Assembly (NCBI GenBank): GCA_002494885.1
Contig: DACV01000003.1
Span: 1-32,287, forward strand
Source of the DNA: Methanobacterium sp. UBA44
Lineage (GTDB): Archaea > Methanobacteriota > Methanobacteria > Methanobacteriales > Methanobacteriaceae
DNA: 32,287 nt
Direction of reading: 5' to 3'
The translations under genes were made by a program, and so were the position numbers. The notes beneath the pieces were generated by a model, which worked only from the letters and a program-made list of their open reading frames with translations, had not been told where the DNA came from and ran no database searches. Positions 24,142 to 32,287 of this stretch are shown here, piece after piece. How positions within the stretch are numbered: the stretch's first letter is position 1; each line of letters starts with the position of its first letter.

Positions 24142-24531
24142 TTAAAGTTTAATATCACCAAGAAGTAATTTAAATATAATTCCTGTGATTAATGCAATTG
24201 TAATACTGGTAAATGTTCCCAATAAATAATATTCTGCAAAATTTCTCTCTTTCAATTCAGAAAATCTCGCAATAGATTTTGCAGCAAATATAATAGATAT
24301 TGCTGAATATTGATTTGTTAAAACAAATGTAAAAACAAATATTCTTTCAAATATACCTATTAAATTCCCCGCCCCCTTTATACCACTCACTTCGATATTA
24401 GAACTGTAATCTTTAAGTATTATTTTAACTAAAATCGAGGAAATGCCCATTAATATATAACCGATAAGCAAAATTAAAGCTGTAATTATATTTTCATTTC
24501 CAGAAAATTCTGTAATTAACAATCTAACCAT
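24142..24531 (-). CDS. Membrane protein paired with SatD (DUF3307 C-terminal-like)
   Basis: A 129-residue protein with about four hydrophobic segments. The run AGNLIGIFERIFVFTFVLTNQYSAISIIFAAKSIARFSELKERNFAEYYLLGTFTS resembles the C-terminal half of bacterial DUF3307 membrane proteins, which are commonly encoded next to SatD; the N-terminal part of those proteins is missing here. It follows the SatD-like gene on the same strand, and the spacer is made of 28-bp tandem repeats. ATG 24531 has GGAT too close to be an ideal ribosome-binding site. Function is unknown. Confidence 0.65.
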   Translation of the reverse strand: MVRLLITEFSGNENIITALILLIGYILMGISSILVKIILKDYSSNIEVSGIKGAGNLIGIFERIFVFTFVLTNQYSAISIIFAAKSIARFSELKERNFAEYYLLGTFTSITIALITGIIFKLLLGDIKL

Positions 24532-24539
24532 ATCCTATC

Positions 24540-24623
24540 TTGATCCATATCAGGTTCAATTATAATTTTGAACCTTATTAAGTTCAATTCTCATTTTGAA
24601 CCATATCAGATTCAATTTTAAAC
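24540..24623 (-). repeat. Three tandem 28-bp repeats at the end of the SatD gene
   Basis: Units 24540-24567, 24568-24595 and 24596-24623 share the pattern TTGAnCC-TAT-A-TTCAATT with a few differences each. The array covers the last codons of the SatD-like gene, its stop at 24584-24586 and most of the spacer to the next gene. On the minus strand the units spell KIESDMVQ and then NEN-stop. It probably arose by local duplication. Confidence 0.75.
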
Positions 24624-25240
24624 TGTTTTTTAAATTCTTCTTCTAAAATATTTTCTGCGTATTTAATTAAAGAATATTTACCCACTTCTAAAGTTTTATA
24701 AATGTTTCTAATTCCAGTTTTAAACTTATGAGCAGCTAGATCAATAGAATGACTATTTTCTCCATTTTTTCTATAGAATAAAATAATTTCTTTACGTCTT
24801 TGTGTCCATCCCCATATCAGATCAAATATTAGATTAAAAATACATTCAATTAGATCGATATTTTCCACATTACCCCTAATGATAATCCATCTTTTCTTTC
24901 TTTTTGCAATTGATAACGCTTCTGAAGAAAAGTGAAATGCACTTCCGTCAATTTCTTCTATAAAGTCACTTAAGGGTGTAGAAATATTTCCAATCCCTAC
25001 TCCCAGATAAAACGGATGATCTATCTTTTCAAAAAGAGTGAAATAAATATCCAGAATTACATCAGGTTTTGAGATCATTCCCTGAAAACCATCTCCACCG
25101 ATAATTCTAAATTGTGAAACAATATAGTTAGAGAAAGCTTCATTAATAGACTTTAAAGCTTTTTTTAGTTTTAATTGGCAATTATATCTGCCTTTTATCT
25201 GCCGGGAAGATTTTAAATCGCCAGTTAAAACTATATACAT
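24584..25240 (-). CDS. SatD-family protein
   Basis: A soluble protein of about 218 residues. It begins MYIVLTGDLKSSRQIKGRYNCQLKLKKAL and has FRIIGGDGFQGMISKPDVILDIYF, the 'TGD-x2-SSR' and 'GD-x-FQG' blocks of the SatD family, and a C-terminal helical domain (WGWTQRRKEIILFYRK...) that looks like a winged-helix or sigma-factor-like region. SatD proteins are poorly characterised. ATG 25240 is preferred because GAGTGAG precedes it; an in-frame ATG at 25273 has no clear site. The last codons are encoded by 28-bp repeat units. It is the first gene of a pair with the membrane protein at 24142. Confidence 0.75.
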   Translation of the reverse strand: MYIVLTGDLKSSRQIKGRYNCQLKLKKALKSINEAFSNYIVSQFRIIGGDGFQGMISKPDVILDIYFTLFEKIDHPFYLGVGIGNISTPLSDFIEEIDGSAFHFSSEALSIAKRKKRWIIIRGNVENIDLIECIFNLIFDLIWGWTQRRKEIILFYRKNGENSHSIDLAAHKFKTGIRNIYKTLEVGKYSLIKYAENILEEEFKKQFKIESDMVQNEN

Positions 25241-25502
25241 TGTACTCACTCTAACAATTAATGCATAGCCCATAGAATATTCTGATATCTCAAACTATGC
25301 TTCAAACTAACTATTCCAGAATTATGTTTAAATATCTCATGATTTAAAGTTTTTGTAGAACTAATGATAATTATATGATGTATAATTCAGTTTTATACAT
25401 CAATCACCAACATATCAACTATTAATAATTAAGAGCAAATATTAAAATAAACTGAAAAATATTGCTTACAATAACTATTGAATAAAGAAAAGGTTTAATC
25501 AA

Positions 25503-25958
25503 ATGAAATATAACAAAGTAGCCGTTGGAGGTACATTCGACCATTTTCACAAGGGCCATGAAAAATTATTGAACAAAGCATTTAGCATAGGCCATGAAAT
25601 ACTAATTGGAATTACATCCGATGAATTTGGAGGGCAAAAAGCCCACATTGACCCCTGTTCAAAGAGAATTTCAGAACTTGAAAAGTTCCTCAAAAGATTC
25701 AAATCCAGATATATAGTCAAAAGACTGGAAGAACCCTATGGACCAACAATTTACGACCCAGAAATAGACGCCATAGTGGTTAGCAGAGAAACTAAGCCAA
25801 CAGCAGATAAAATTAACCAGATAAGAAGAGAAAAAGGGATGAAAACCCTCGAAATTTTCACCATTGACTGGGTACTTGCTGATGACGGGAAACCAGTATC
25901 TTCAAGTAGAATAAGAAATGGGGAAATAGATAGGGATGGTAAAGTCCTCCATAAATGA
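25503..25958 (+). CDS. coaD: Phosphopantetheine adenylyltransferase (archaeal type)
   Basis: Transfers AMP from ATP to 4'-phosphopantetheine, giving dephospho-CoA, the fourth step of CoA synthesis. A 151-residue nucleotidyltransferase with the HxGH-type motif in VGGTFDHFHKGHEKLL near the N-terminus and the family's second motif at the C-terminus (SSSRIRNGEID in place of ISSTxxR). The archaeal-specific length and the mid-chain IDAIVVSRETKPTADKIN fit well. ATG 25503 is preceded by AGGTTTA. The ITP/XTP phosphatase gene follows 45 bases later, probably in one operon. Confidence 0.93.
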   Translation: MKYNKVAVGGTFDHFHKGHEKLLNKAFSIGHEILIGITSDEFGGQKAHIDPCSKRISELEKFLKRFKSRYIVKRLEEPYGPTIYDPEIDAIVVSRETKPTADKINQIRREKGMKTLEIFTIDWVLADDGKPVSSSRIRNGEIDRDGKVLHK

Positions 25959-26003
25959 TTTATATTTAAATATTCAACTGAATATTAATTTAAAGTTGAT
26001 AAA

Positions 26004-26531
26004 ATGAAAGTAATTGTAGGATCTAAAAATCCAGTCAAGATTAAAGCCACCAGAAACGTTTTGGAAAAAATCTATGGAAATGTGGAAGTAACTGGAAAAG
26101 ATGTGGACTCAGAGGTGCCAGATCAGCCCTTTGGAATCAACGAAACCATCAAAGGCGCTGTAAATCGGGCAAAAAACGCATATTCTGATGATTTGGACCT
26201 TAGCGTAGGTATAGAATCAGGATTAATGGAAACTCCCGGCCCAATAACCGGCTATATTGATTTACAGTGGTGCGCCATTTTTGATGGGGAAAAAATAACC
26301 CTTGGAGTTAGTGCCGGATTTGAATATCCTCCAGAAGTCATTGAAGAGGTTTTAAAGGGCAAAGAAGTGGGGCATGTGATGGATAAAGTAACTGGTGTGG
26401 ACAATTTGGGCCAGAAGACTGGTGCAGTTAGTTATCTCTCCAAAGGTTTGCTGGACAGGACTGAAAATACTGAGCAGTGTGTTTTAACTGCTATGATTCC
26501 GAGGATGAATGAGGGGATTTATTTTAAATAA
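26004..26531 (+). CDS. yjjX: Inosine/xanthosine triphosphatase (YjjX/DUF84 family)
   Basis: A 175-residue house-cleaning nucleotidase that hydrolyses non-canonical ITP/XTP and so keeps deaminated purines out of nucleic acids. Family blocks: IVGSKNPVKIKATRNVL (phosphate-binding start), SEVPDQPFGINETIKGAVNRAKNA, DLSVGIESGLMETPG, and TGVDNLGQKTGAVSYLSKGLLDRTE. The length is typical. It belongs to the ITPase-like fold but is distinct from RdgB. ATG 26004 lies just after coaD on the same strand. Confidence 0.9.
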   Translation: MKVIVGSKNPVKIKATRNVLEKIYGNVEVTGKDVDSEVPDQPFGINETIKGAVNRAKNAYSDDLDLSVGIESGLMETPGPITGYIDLQWCAIFDGEKITLGVSAGFEYPPEVIEEVLKGKEVGHVMDKVTGVDNLGQKTGAVSYLSKGLLDRTENTEQCVLTAMIPRMNEGIYFK

Positions 26532-26581
26532 AAATAACACTATAAAACCTACCTTTTTAAATCTAATGATAAGTGAATTAT

Positions 26582-28135
26582 ATGGAAACCAATTATAAAG
26601 GACTAGATATTACAGCTTTTTTTATAATACTCATTTTGATTTTATCAACATTAACATGTGGAAATCTTCTTTTTAACACATTTTGGGGTGATTCGACTAT
26701 CTATCTTATTTATGCAGAAAATATTGCAAGCGGAGATTTTTTTTCATTTAATCCTGGAGAATTCTCTTCAGGGGCAACATCTCCTTTATGGGCGATTATG
26801 CTCTCAATTGGGTTTATATTAGGTAATGGAATTATTTTCGCTAAGATTCTTGGAATTATATTTACACTATTAGCATTAATTACAACATTTAAGGCATCTG
26901 ATATAGTTACTAGATCCAAAATTGGCAGTGCTATAGGCACAGGATTTTTATTTAATTTCTTAATTTTAGCAGGACTTTTTTTCTATGAAGCATCTCTAAT
27001 TGTGTGTTTAATTAGCATTTTAATATTATTAACTTATTATATAAACCAAAACAAAAATAATAAATTATTATGGGTTCTTGGAGCAGTGTGGTCTCTGATC
27101 CCCTTAGTTAGGCCTGAAGCGATGATTATTGTATTTTTGAACCTTTTTGTTTTATATTTTAAGAATAGAAAAAACAGAGAATTTAGTTTTAAAATAATTA
27201 TAGTTTTTTTGTTATCCTTTTTACCTTCAATCCTGTATTTTGGATATTCTTATTACAAATTAGGTTTGTTATCATCTTCCACATATTGTAGAATGTTTAT
27301 GTCAAAATATACTGCAAATACATACCCTTATTTGTATTTTTGGCCTATTAATCTAATATTTACCGAATTAACAGTTCTAATGGGACTATTTATAGGTACA
27401 TTTGGGCTTTTAAAGTCATTTAAAGATAATTATTTTAAATGGCTTATTTTATTCTTTTTAGCATGCATATCTAGTTTTATACTAATATTCACAGTATATT
27501 CTCCCCCTTTACACATGATTGACGCAAAAAGGTATATTTTACCAATAATACCCTTTTTTATAATTTTTTTAGGCATTGGAATTTCAAAAATTTTAAGTAC
27601 TTACAAATTTTCATTCAATATTATTCTAATTTCTTTATTAGTTTTAGCAATTGTATTTTTACCTATAATTGGACTTATAGATAACGCTATAGACTTAAAA
27701 CAAAAAAATCTAGCTTTTAATACCATTACTGAAAAAAATATTATTGAAAATATTAATTCAATGGCAGAGCCTAATGCCACAATATTAACATTTGAGGTTC
27801 AAGATAGATTTTATTTACGTAAAGACCTAAAAATTTTAAGTATGGATGGAATTACAGATGGAAAAATAGCGCCTTATCTCGCTAATAAAGACATAAGCGG
27901 ATTTCTATGGAAATATAAACCTAAATACTGGATTGCTAATAAAGCTACTTCCCTTCCATTTTTTTCTGATAGTATTTTTAGTGAAGTGATTGAAAAAACT
28001 GGCCAAAAGGAAGGAAAGGAAATAATAATTGATGGAATTAAATTTAAAAATATTAAAATAAGAAAAGATAATGCTAATTCAAAATTTTGGGGATATACAC
28101 AAATTTATGAATTAAATTATATTTCGCATAATTAA
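26582..28135 (+). CDS. Multi-spanning GT-C-type glycosyltransferase-like membrane protein
   Basis: About 517 residues with some ten or more hydrophobic segments and a soluble C-terminal tail. The first loop carries FWGDSTIYLIYAENIASGD and the following FSSGATSPLWAIML, the pattern of PMT/ArnT-like GT-C enzymes that use lipid-phosphate sugars, with the Asp as candidate catalytic residue. The C-terminal 140 residues are extracytoplasmic and resemble the tail of such enzymes (ILTFEVQDRFYLRKDLKILSMDGITDG). ATG 26582 is used; a GTG at 26573 is also possible. Its position near a second GT-C protein and aglB suggests glycan assembly. The family is likely; the sugar is unknown. Confidence 0.75.
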   Translation: METNYKGLDITAFFIILILILSTLTCGNLLFNTFWGDSTIYLIYAENIASGDFFSFNPGEFSSGATSPLWAIMLSIGFILGNGIIFAKILGIIFTLLALITTFKASDIVTRSKIGSAIGTGFLFNFLILAGLFFYEASLIVCLISILILLTYYINQNKNNKLLWVLGAVWSLIPLVRPEAMIIVFLNLFVLYFKNRKNREFSFKIIIVFLLSFLPSILYFGYSYYKLGLLSSSTYCRMFMSKYTANTYPYLYFWPINLIFTELTVLMGLFIGTFGLLKSFKDNYFKWLILFFLACISSFILIFTVYSPPLHMIDAKRYILPIIPFFIIFLGIGISKILSTYKFSFNIILISLLVLAIVFLPIIGLIDNAIDLKQKNLAFNTITEKNIIENINSMAEPNATILTFEVQDRFYLRKDLKILSMDGITDGKIAPYLANKDISGFLWKYKPKYWIANKATSLPFFSDSIFSEVIEKTGQKEGKEIIIDGIKFKNIKIRKDNANSKFWGYTQIYELNYISHN

Positions 28136-28168
28136 AAACTTAATAAATATTAAATAAAGAGCTTATAA

Positions 28169-29581
28169 TTAGATTAGAATATTTGAACAATTATAATCTT
28201 CTAAATTGTACTTATATATTTGTTCTGTCATAAGTAGCGGGTTGCTTCCACCATAATAAGTTTTAAAATTTTTTCTTTGTATATCTAACAATTGGCCTTT
28301 TGAAGCTAAATATATATATCCAACATTATTTTTTGAATCCCAATGTTCTTTAATCTCAAGCTTATTAAATCCTACCATTCCTATTAACTTGTGATTTTTA
28401 GCCGATTCTTCATACATATAACATAAACTAGGTAAATATTCACCTACAATTACAACTGAATTTCTATTGTTATTGTTTAATATTGTTTGAGTAGAATGAA
28501 CCAAGTTATTTCTCAATTCAATATCTTCTAATACTACTCCTTCTTGAACTATACTTGAAATATCAGATGATGCAAAAGAAACAAACGAATTTAGCATTAA
28601 CAAAAAACAAAAAATGGCAAAAAACTTTTTTTTACTTATTTTATTCATCAATAATAGTAAAAAAGGAATTGCAGGTATAAGATATGCGGTATCATAAGGT
28701 GCTTTAATAAATAAAATAAAAATTAAACCTATAGAAAATAATAAAAAAAGTGTAAGTTTATCCCTTTTTACTATATTATTGAGTAATGATTTAGAAGATA
28801 GTATAAAAAGCATCAAACCAAAAGATACAGCAAATATACCAAAAAAGTGATTAATATTTTGCCAAACCATAATCATATCTATGCTCATAGGATAATAGGT
28901 TAAAAATTCCAGATTATATTGGAAAAATAAAGGCAAAAACAGGATTATTGCTGTTACAGTTGCGATAAGAAAAAAATAAATGGCATTCTTTGCATTTTTA
29001 GAATCTACCAAAATTAAATAGATAAACGGTAAAATTAAAGCCGCTGATGTTATTCGGGACCCAATAGCAAGCCCCATCATCAACCCTGCAAGATAATGCT
29101 GTTTTTTAATGATAAAAAACCATGTAAAAATTATAAACGCCAATGCCCACATATAATCCATTGTACTAGCGCTATTAATCCATAAAATAGGTATAAATGC
29201 ATATGTTATTACTATTAATCCTTTATTTTTAATATTTAACTCTTTTAAAATATTTGCAAAAACAATAACAGAAATTAAAGACAAAATCATTGTTAAAATG
29301 TTTGTAGCTAACCATCCGTAATTTATTATTAATGAATTGAAAAACTCAGGTAGAGGGTAACCTGGAAATCTAGAAGGATGATAAATATTAAAATAATGTA
29401 AATCAAAAGCCGAATTTGCAATTCTCCAGGCATCTGGATCTGATCCAAAACCTAAATTTAGCAATGGAATCCTGGATATGGCAAATAAAATTATCAAAAA
29501 GAATATATTTGGTCTTTTTGTCCAATCAACGTCAAAAAAATCATTAATATTAATTTTATTACTGAAAAAATTATAATTCAT
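28169..29581 (-). CDS. Second GT-C-type membrane glycosyltransferase-like protein
   Basis: A 470-residue protein with about ten hydrophobic segments. After TM1 (IFFLIILFAISRIPLLNLGFG) comes GSDPDAWRIANSAFDLHYFNIYHPSRFPGYPLPEF, an extracytoplasmic first loop with an acidic DPD motif and YHPSRFPGYP, typical of GT-C fold enzymes of unknown specificity. The C-terminal about 130 residues are soluble. ATG 29581 is used. It is on the opposite strand to its neighbours, convergent with the protein at 26582 (33-base gap) and divergent from aglB. Very AT-rich codons match the flanking genes, so there is no sign of recent transfer. Confidence 0.75.
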   Translation of the reverse strand: MNYNFFSNKININDFFDVDWTKRPNIFFLIILFAISRIPLLNLGFGSDPDAWRIANSAFDLHYFNIYHPSRFPGYPLPEFFNSLIINYGWLATNILTMILSLISVIVFANILKELNIKNKGLIVITYAFIPILWINSASTMDYMWALAFIIFTWFFIIKKQHYLAGLMMGLAIGSRITSAALILPFIYLILVDSKNAKNAIYFFLIATVTAIILFLPLFFQYNLEFLTYYPMSIDMIMVWQNINHFFGIFAVSFGLMLFILSSKSLLNNIVKRDKLTLFLLFSIGLIFILFIKAPYDTAYLIPAIPFLLLLMNKISKKKFFAIFCFLLMLNSFVSFASSDISSIVQEGVVLEDIELRNNLVHSTQTILNNNNRNSVVIVGEYLPSLCYMYEESAKNHKLIGMVGFNKLEIKEHWDSKNNVGYIYLASKGQLLDIQRKNFKTYYGGSNPLLMTEQIYKYNLEDYNCSNILI

Positions 29582-29737
29582 AAAACCACGCTAATGCTAT
29601 TAGTTTTTATTTTATATTTCAAACATAAATAAAGATTTTTTATAATAATCCACTATTCATAAATAATTTTTTTATATAATAAATATAAACTCTACAATAC
29701 TGTAATAAATGATTTTTTATTATACAAGATGATATAG

Positions 29738-31954
29738 ATGTTAAAAAAAGACATAATCTTAAAATTTGCAATAATATTATTAATATTTTCAGTAGGATTC
29801 TTTCTAAGATTTAATTCTGCAAATCTTAATGGAATTCCTGCAGCCGAAAAAGATTTTTATCAAGATCAAGCTGGGCTTCCATATATGTACGAGTTAGATT
29901 CCTATTATAATTACAGATTAACCAAAAATTATTTAGATCATGGTTATCTAGGCGATACAAAAATAAATGGAATAGAATGGGATTTATATTCATATTACCC
30001 TCCTGGAGTTCCAATGGACTATCCTCCACTAATAGTATATCTTACTGCATTCATCTATAAATTAATCAATATATTCTCCCAAATACCACTTCTAACCATT
30101 TGTTTCTGGATTCCCGCATTTATTGCACCTCTTTCCGGAATTCTTGCATACTTTTTTGTAAGTAGACTTACCAATGATTTTGGAGGGTTTGCTGCAGGAA
30201 TTTTAGCCGTTATATCCCCATTTTATTTTCTAAGAAGTGTTCCTGGCTGGTTTGATACTGACATGTTTATTATCTTTTTTTCAATTTTAGTTGTCTGGTT
30301 TTTTATAGAAGCTTTCCAAAGTAAAAATAAACGAAATCGGGTGGTTTTTGCATTTTTGTCTGCTTTTTCCATGTTTTTGTTCTCAATTGCATGGAACGGC
30401 TGGCAATACTTGTTCCTTTTGTTGATTTCATTTTCACTGATTTACATCATCTACAGTAAACTAACAAATAAAAACGTGGCTAATATTTTTTATACATTTT
30501 CCATATTTTTTATAGGTAGTATATCTCTAATACTAATTTTTACTGGATATTTAAGTATTTTAAAGTTATATAGTAATATTTTTGAAATTTTTAAATTGAC
30601 TGGAAGTCAAAATATATGGGCACCATTTCCAGATCTTTACTTATCAGTTTCAGAACTCAGCGTACCATCTCCAATTGAAGTGGTAGCTAAAATTGATCCT
30701 ATATTATTTGGACTTGGAATATTTGCCTTAATTTTCATGCCAATAGCTCTGAAAAAAAAAGAAAATTACTTACATTTTAATAATATAAACTGGTTTTTAT
30801 ATTCTTTTCTTGTACTATGGATATTTATTGGATTTATAACTCTTTTAAAAGGAGTTAGGTTTATTATGTTGCTTTTGCCTCCCCTCATAATAAGTGTTGG
30901 AATTATGGTTGGGATTTTAATTGAATATTTAAAAACTATTAAGATAAAGAAAATCATTTTTTATTTTTCATTTATTTGTATAATACTTCTAGTTTCATTA
31001 ATCCCTGCTTTAAACACATACGATACTTCTAAAGTATTAAAACCTGGAGTAAATGATGATTTATGGAGCAGTGCAGAGTGGATTCACGTTAATACACCAA
31101 ACAATACAGTTATAATAAATGAATGGAGTTATGGGCATTTTCTTTCGAGTATTGCAGATCGGTCAGTTGTTCTTGATGGACGATCAGCTTATATTGAAAC
31201 TCTTCCAATAAGGGCGTATTATAATAATCCAGCAATCAATTCTAAATCTCCAGGCACATCAAGAGATTACTGGATTACAAGAGCTTTTACTACTAATAAT
31301 GAAACCCTATCTGCCGGCATATTTAAAATGATTTCTACAAGTGGAGACAGATGCCAGTTGATTTTAGATAATTATACAGGTAACACTACTAAAAGCGTTG
31401 AGATTTTAAATAATATACTAGGAATAGATAAAGAAGTTGCTTTAAATGTTTTAACAAAAAATTATCAGTTAAAACAAGAAGAAGCTAAAGAAGTATTAGA
31501 ATATACTCATCCTGATAACCAAAATCCATTTATTATCTTTACTTGTGATTCAATGATAAATAATGCCAAAGGAACCTTTGATTTTGGAGAATGGGATTTC
31601 AGACAATTAAAGTCCAATAATTACACATATTCTGTTGGAGATATTAACACAAATGGAACTGCATTAAACACGACCAATAATGTAACAATAAATATGGAAA
31701 ATAATGTGGCTAAATGGAAGGGTAAAATCCCATATTGTTACATAGAAATTAAAAATGGTTTAATTTCAAAATATTATTTAGATAAAAATAGTTCATTTTG
31801 CGTTTATTTACGTATGGATGATAAAAAATCAATTGTTATAGACAAAAAATTCGAAAATTCAGTATTTACCAAACTTGTGATTGAAAAAAGTAATTCTACA
31901 AGTTATAAACCTATTTATAAAAATAAAAGTGTAATTATATGGGAACTAAAATGA
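29738..31954 (+). CDS. aglB: Oligosaccharyltransferase STT3/AglB
   Basis: Transfers the lipid-linked glycan to Asn of N-x-S/T sequons on the outside of the membrane. About 13 hydrophobic segments span roughly residues 8-425, followed by a soluble C-terminal domain. The first acidic loop motif is YELDSYYNYR (about 51-60, in place of the EFDPYFNYR type) and the second is WFDTD (D173, D175). The WWDYG-type sequon-binding motif appears as EWSYG (E462-G466) in NEWSYGHFLSSIADRSVVLDGRS. The 738-residue length is normal. ATG 29738 is used. It stands beside two GT-C proteins and a pilin-like gene whose stop is three bases away on the other strand. Confidence 0.93.
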   Translation: MLKKDIILKFAIILLIFSVGFFLRFNSANLNGIPAAEKDFYQDQAGLPYMYELDSYYNYRLTKNYLDHGYLGDTKINGIEWDLYSYYPPGVPMDYPPLIVYLTAFIYKLINIFSQIPLLTICFWIPAFIAPLSGILAYFFVSRLTNDFGGFAAGILAVISPFYFLRSVPGWFDTDMFIIFFSILVVWFFIEAFQSKNKRNRVVFAFLSAFSMFLFSIAWNGWQYLFLLLISFSLIYIIYSKLTNKNVANIFYTFSIFFIGSISLILIFTGYLSILKLYSNIFEIFKLTGSQNIWAPFPDLYLSVSELSVPSPIEVVAKIDPILFGLGIFALIFMPIALKKKENYLHFNNINWFLYSFLVLWIFIGFITLLKGVRFIMLLLPPLIISVGIMVGILIEYLKTIKIKKIIFYFSFICIILLVSLIPALNTYDTSKVLKPGVNDDLWSSAEWIHVNTPNNTVIINEWSYGHFLSSIADRSVVLDGRSAYIETLPIRAYYNNPAINSKSPGTSRDYWITRAFTTNNETLSAGIFKMISTSGDRCQLILDNYTGNTTKSVEILNNILGIDKEVALNVLTKNYQLKQEEAKEVLEYTHPDNQNPFIIFTCDSMINNAKGTFDFGEWDFRQLKSNNYTYSVGDINTNGTALNTTNNVTINMENNVAKWKGKIPYCYIEIKNGLISKYYLDKNSSFCVYLRMDDKKSIVIDKKFENSVFTKLVIEKSNSTSYKPIYKNKSVIIWELK

Positions 31955-31957
31955 TTA

Positions 31958-32152
31958 TTAAAGTTTGTTAATCGCTGTATCCCTTCCAGCATCAATAACC
32001 TCGCTAACATTACCTGCAATAGAATTTGACATGCGGAATATATATGATCCAGCCACTATTACTATTACCAGTAATATTCCAATCAACAAGATTAATTCAG
32101 CACTCACCTGGGCTTTTTCATCTTTGAATAATCTTTTATTTATTATACTCAT
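31958..32152 (-). CDS. Type IV pilin-like protein with class III signal peptide
   Basis: A 64-residue protein. The archaeal class III signal motif Q-x-S-x-E-x3-L is present as Q15-V-S17-A-E19-L-I-L-L23, preceded by a basic and acidic leader (MSIINKRLFKDEKA). EppA-type prepilin peptidase would cut before Q15, leaving the hydrophobic helix (AELILLIGILLVIVIVAGSYIF) as the assembly domain. The short remaining domain has one N-glycosylation sequon (NVS). It is a likely substrate of the AglB next door (inference). It follows the partial secreted gene ending at 32189 on the same strand. Confidence 0.88.
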   Translation of the reverse strand: MSIINKRLFKDEKAQVSAELILLIGILLVIVIVAGSYIFRMSNSIAGNVSEVIDAGRDTAINKL

Positions 32153-32188
32153 TTAAACTCTCTTGGTGTCTGATTATAATTAAACAAA

Positions 32189-32287
32189 TTAACTATTATT
32201 TGTTACATTTGATCTAACAATATAAACATCCTCAGCAGTATTATAAGGGCTTACAGTTGGATTAAAGTAACTATAATATATTGCTAA
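32189..32287 (-). CDS. C-terminus of a probable secreted or pilin-like protein (partial)
   Basis: The frame is open from the right window edge for 32 codons and stops at TAA 32189-32191. The visible end (SPYNTAEDVYIVRSNVTNNS) is polar and has two possible N-glycosylation sequons (NVT, NNS), as expected for an extracellular protein. It lies 36 bases upstream of the class III signal peptide gene on the same strand, so the two probably form one surface-protein operon. The rest of the gene is outside the window. Confidence 0.55.
   Translation of the reverse strand, partial: LAIYYSYFNPTVSPYNTAEDVYIVRSNVTNNS

Overview
The window comes from an AT-rich methanogenic archaeon of the Methanobacteriales, most likely Methanobacterium or a close relative. 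The evidence is a stand-alone hdrC-hdrB pair for heterodisulfide reductase, a 2-phosphoglycerate kinase of the cyclic 2,3-diphosphoglycerate pathway, a secreted protein with pseudomurein-binding repeats, an archaeal SRP RNA, a class III (type IV pilin-like) signal peptide and an AglB oligosaccharyltransferase. Starts are often TTG or GTG, and GGAGG/GAGGTG ribosome-binding sites are clear.

Layout. 1-1470: the tail of an unknown gene, a TGT-like protein and a CDP-alcohol phosphatidyltransferase. 1560-5460: hdrC and hdrB, then two small methanogen-specific proteins (DUF749-like and DUF2096-like) and a metallophosphoesterase. 5657-8000: 2-phosphoglycerate kinase overlapping a CBS-domain protein, converging on a PiT phosphate transporter. 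8125-8613: SRP RNA and tRNA-Ser(GCU). 8746-9861: a VOC protein and a DUF6790-like membrane protein. 9890-12216: a gene graveyard with a broken alkA glycosylase invaded three times by hairpin repeats, an intact DUF6440-like gene and the back half of an aminotransferase. 12330-17814: a P-type ATPase behind an ArsR-type operator, then an XRE-cupin / thioesterase / acyl-CoA ligase cluster. 17932-20499: an aminotransferase divergent from an APC permease. 20517-21842: a pseudomurein-binding peptidase. 22488-26531: a radical SAM protein, a SatD/membrane pair, coaD and an ITP/XTP phosphatase. 26582-32287: two GT-C type membrane proteins, aglB, a pilin-like protein and the tail of another secreted protein, a surface N-glycosylation neighbourhood.

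The most striking signal is a family of modular, nested hairpin clusters in six places (about 2569-2698, 3656-3767, 10003-10262, 10637-10790, 11112-11260 and 21951-22096). Each is built from perfect 6-13 bp stems, many with 3-nt loops. Linkers such as TTTCACATGCCCC, GTAGCCG, CTGTCA and GAGGG recur between clusters, while the stem sequences change together on both arms. Some stems enclose further hairpins, which gives branched folds. One cluster separates an orphan Shine-Dalgarno from hdrB, one follows hdrB, one lies upstream of the cell-wall peptidase, and three sit inside alkA. I do not recognise this as a named repeat family. It behaves like a non-coding palindromic mobile element, comparable in style to REP/BIME or Rickettsia palindromic elements.

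Other points of interest are a Glu-rich N-terminal extension of about 112 residues on HdrC, a possible two-state hairpin covering the hdrC ribosome-binding site, and a likely ATT start (or lost ATG) on the pseudomurein-binding peptidase.
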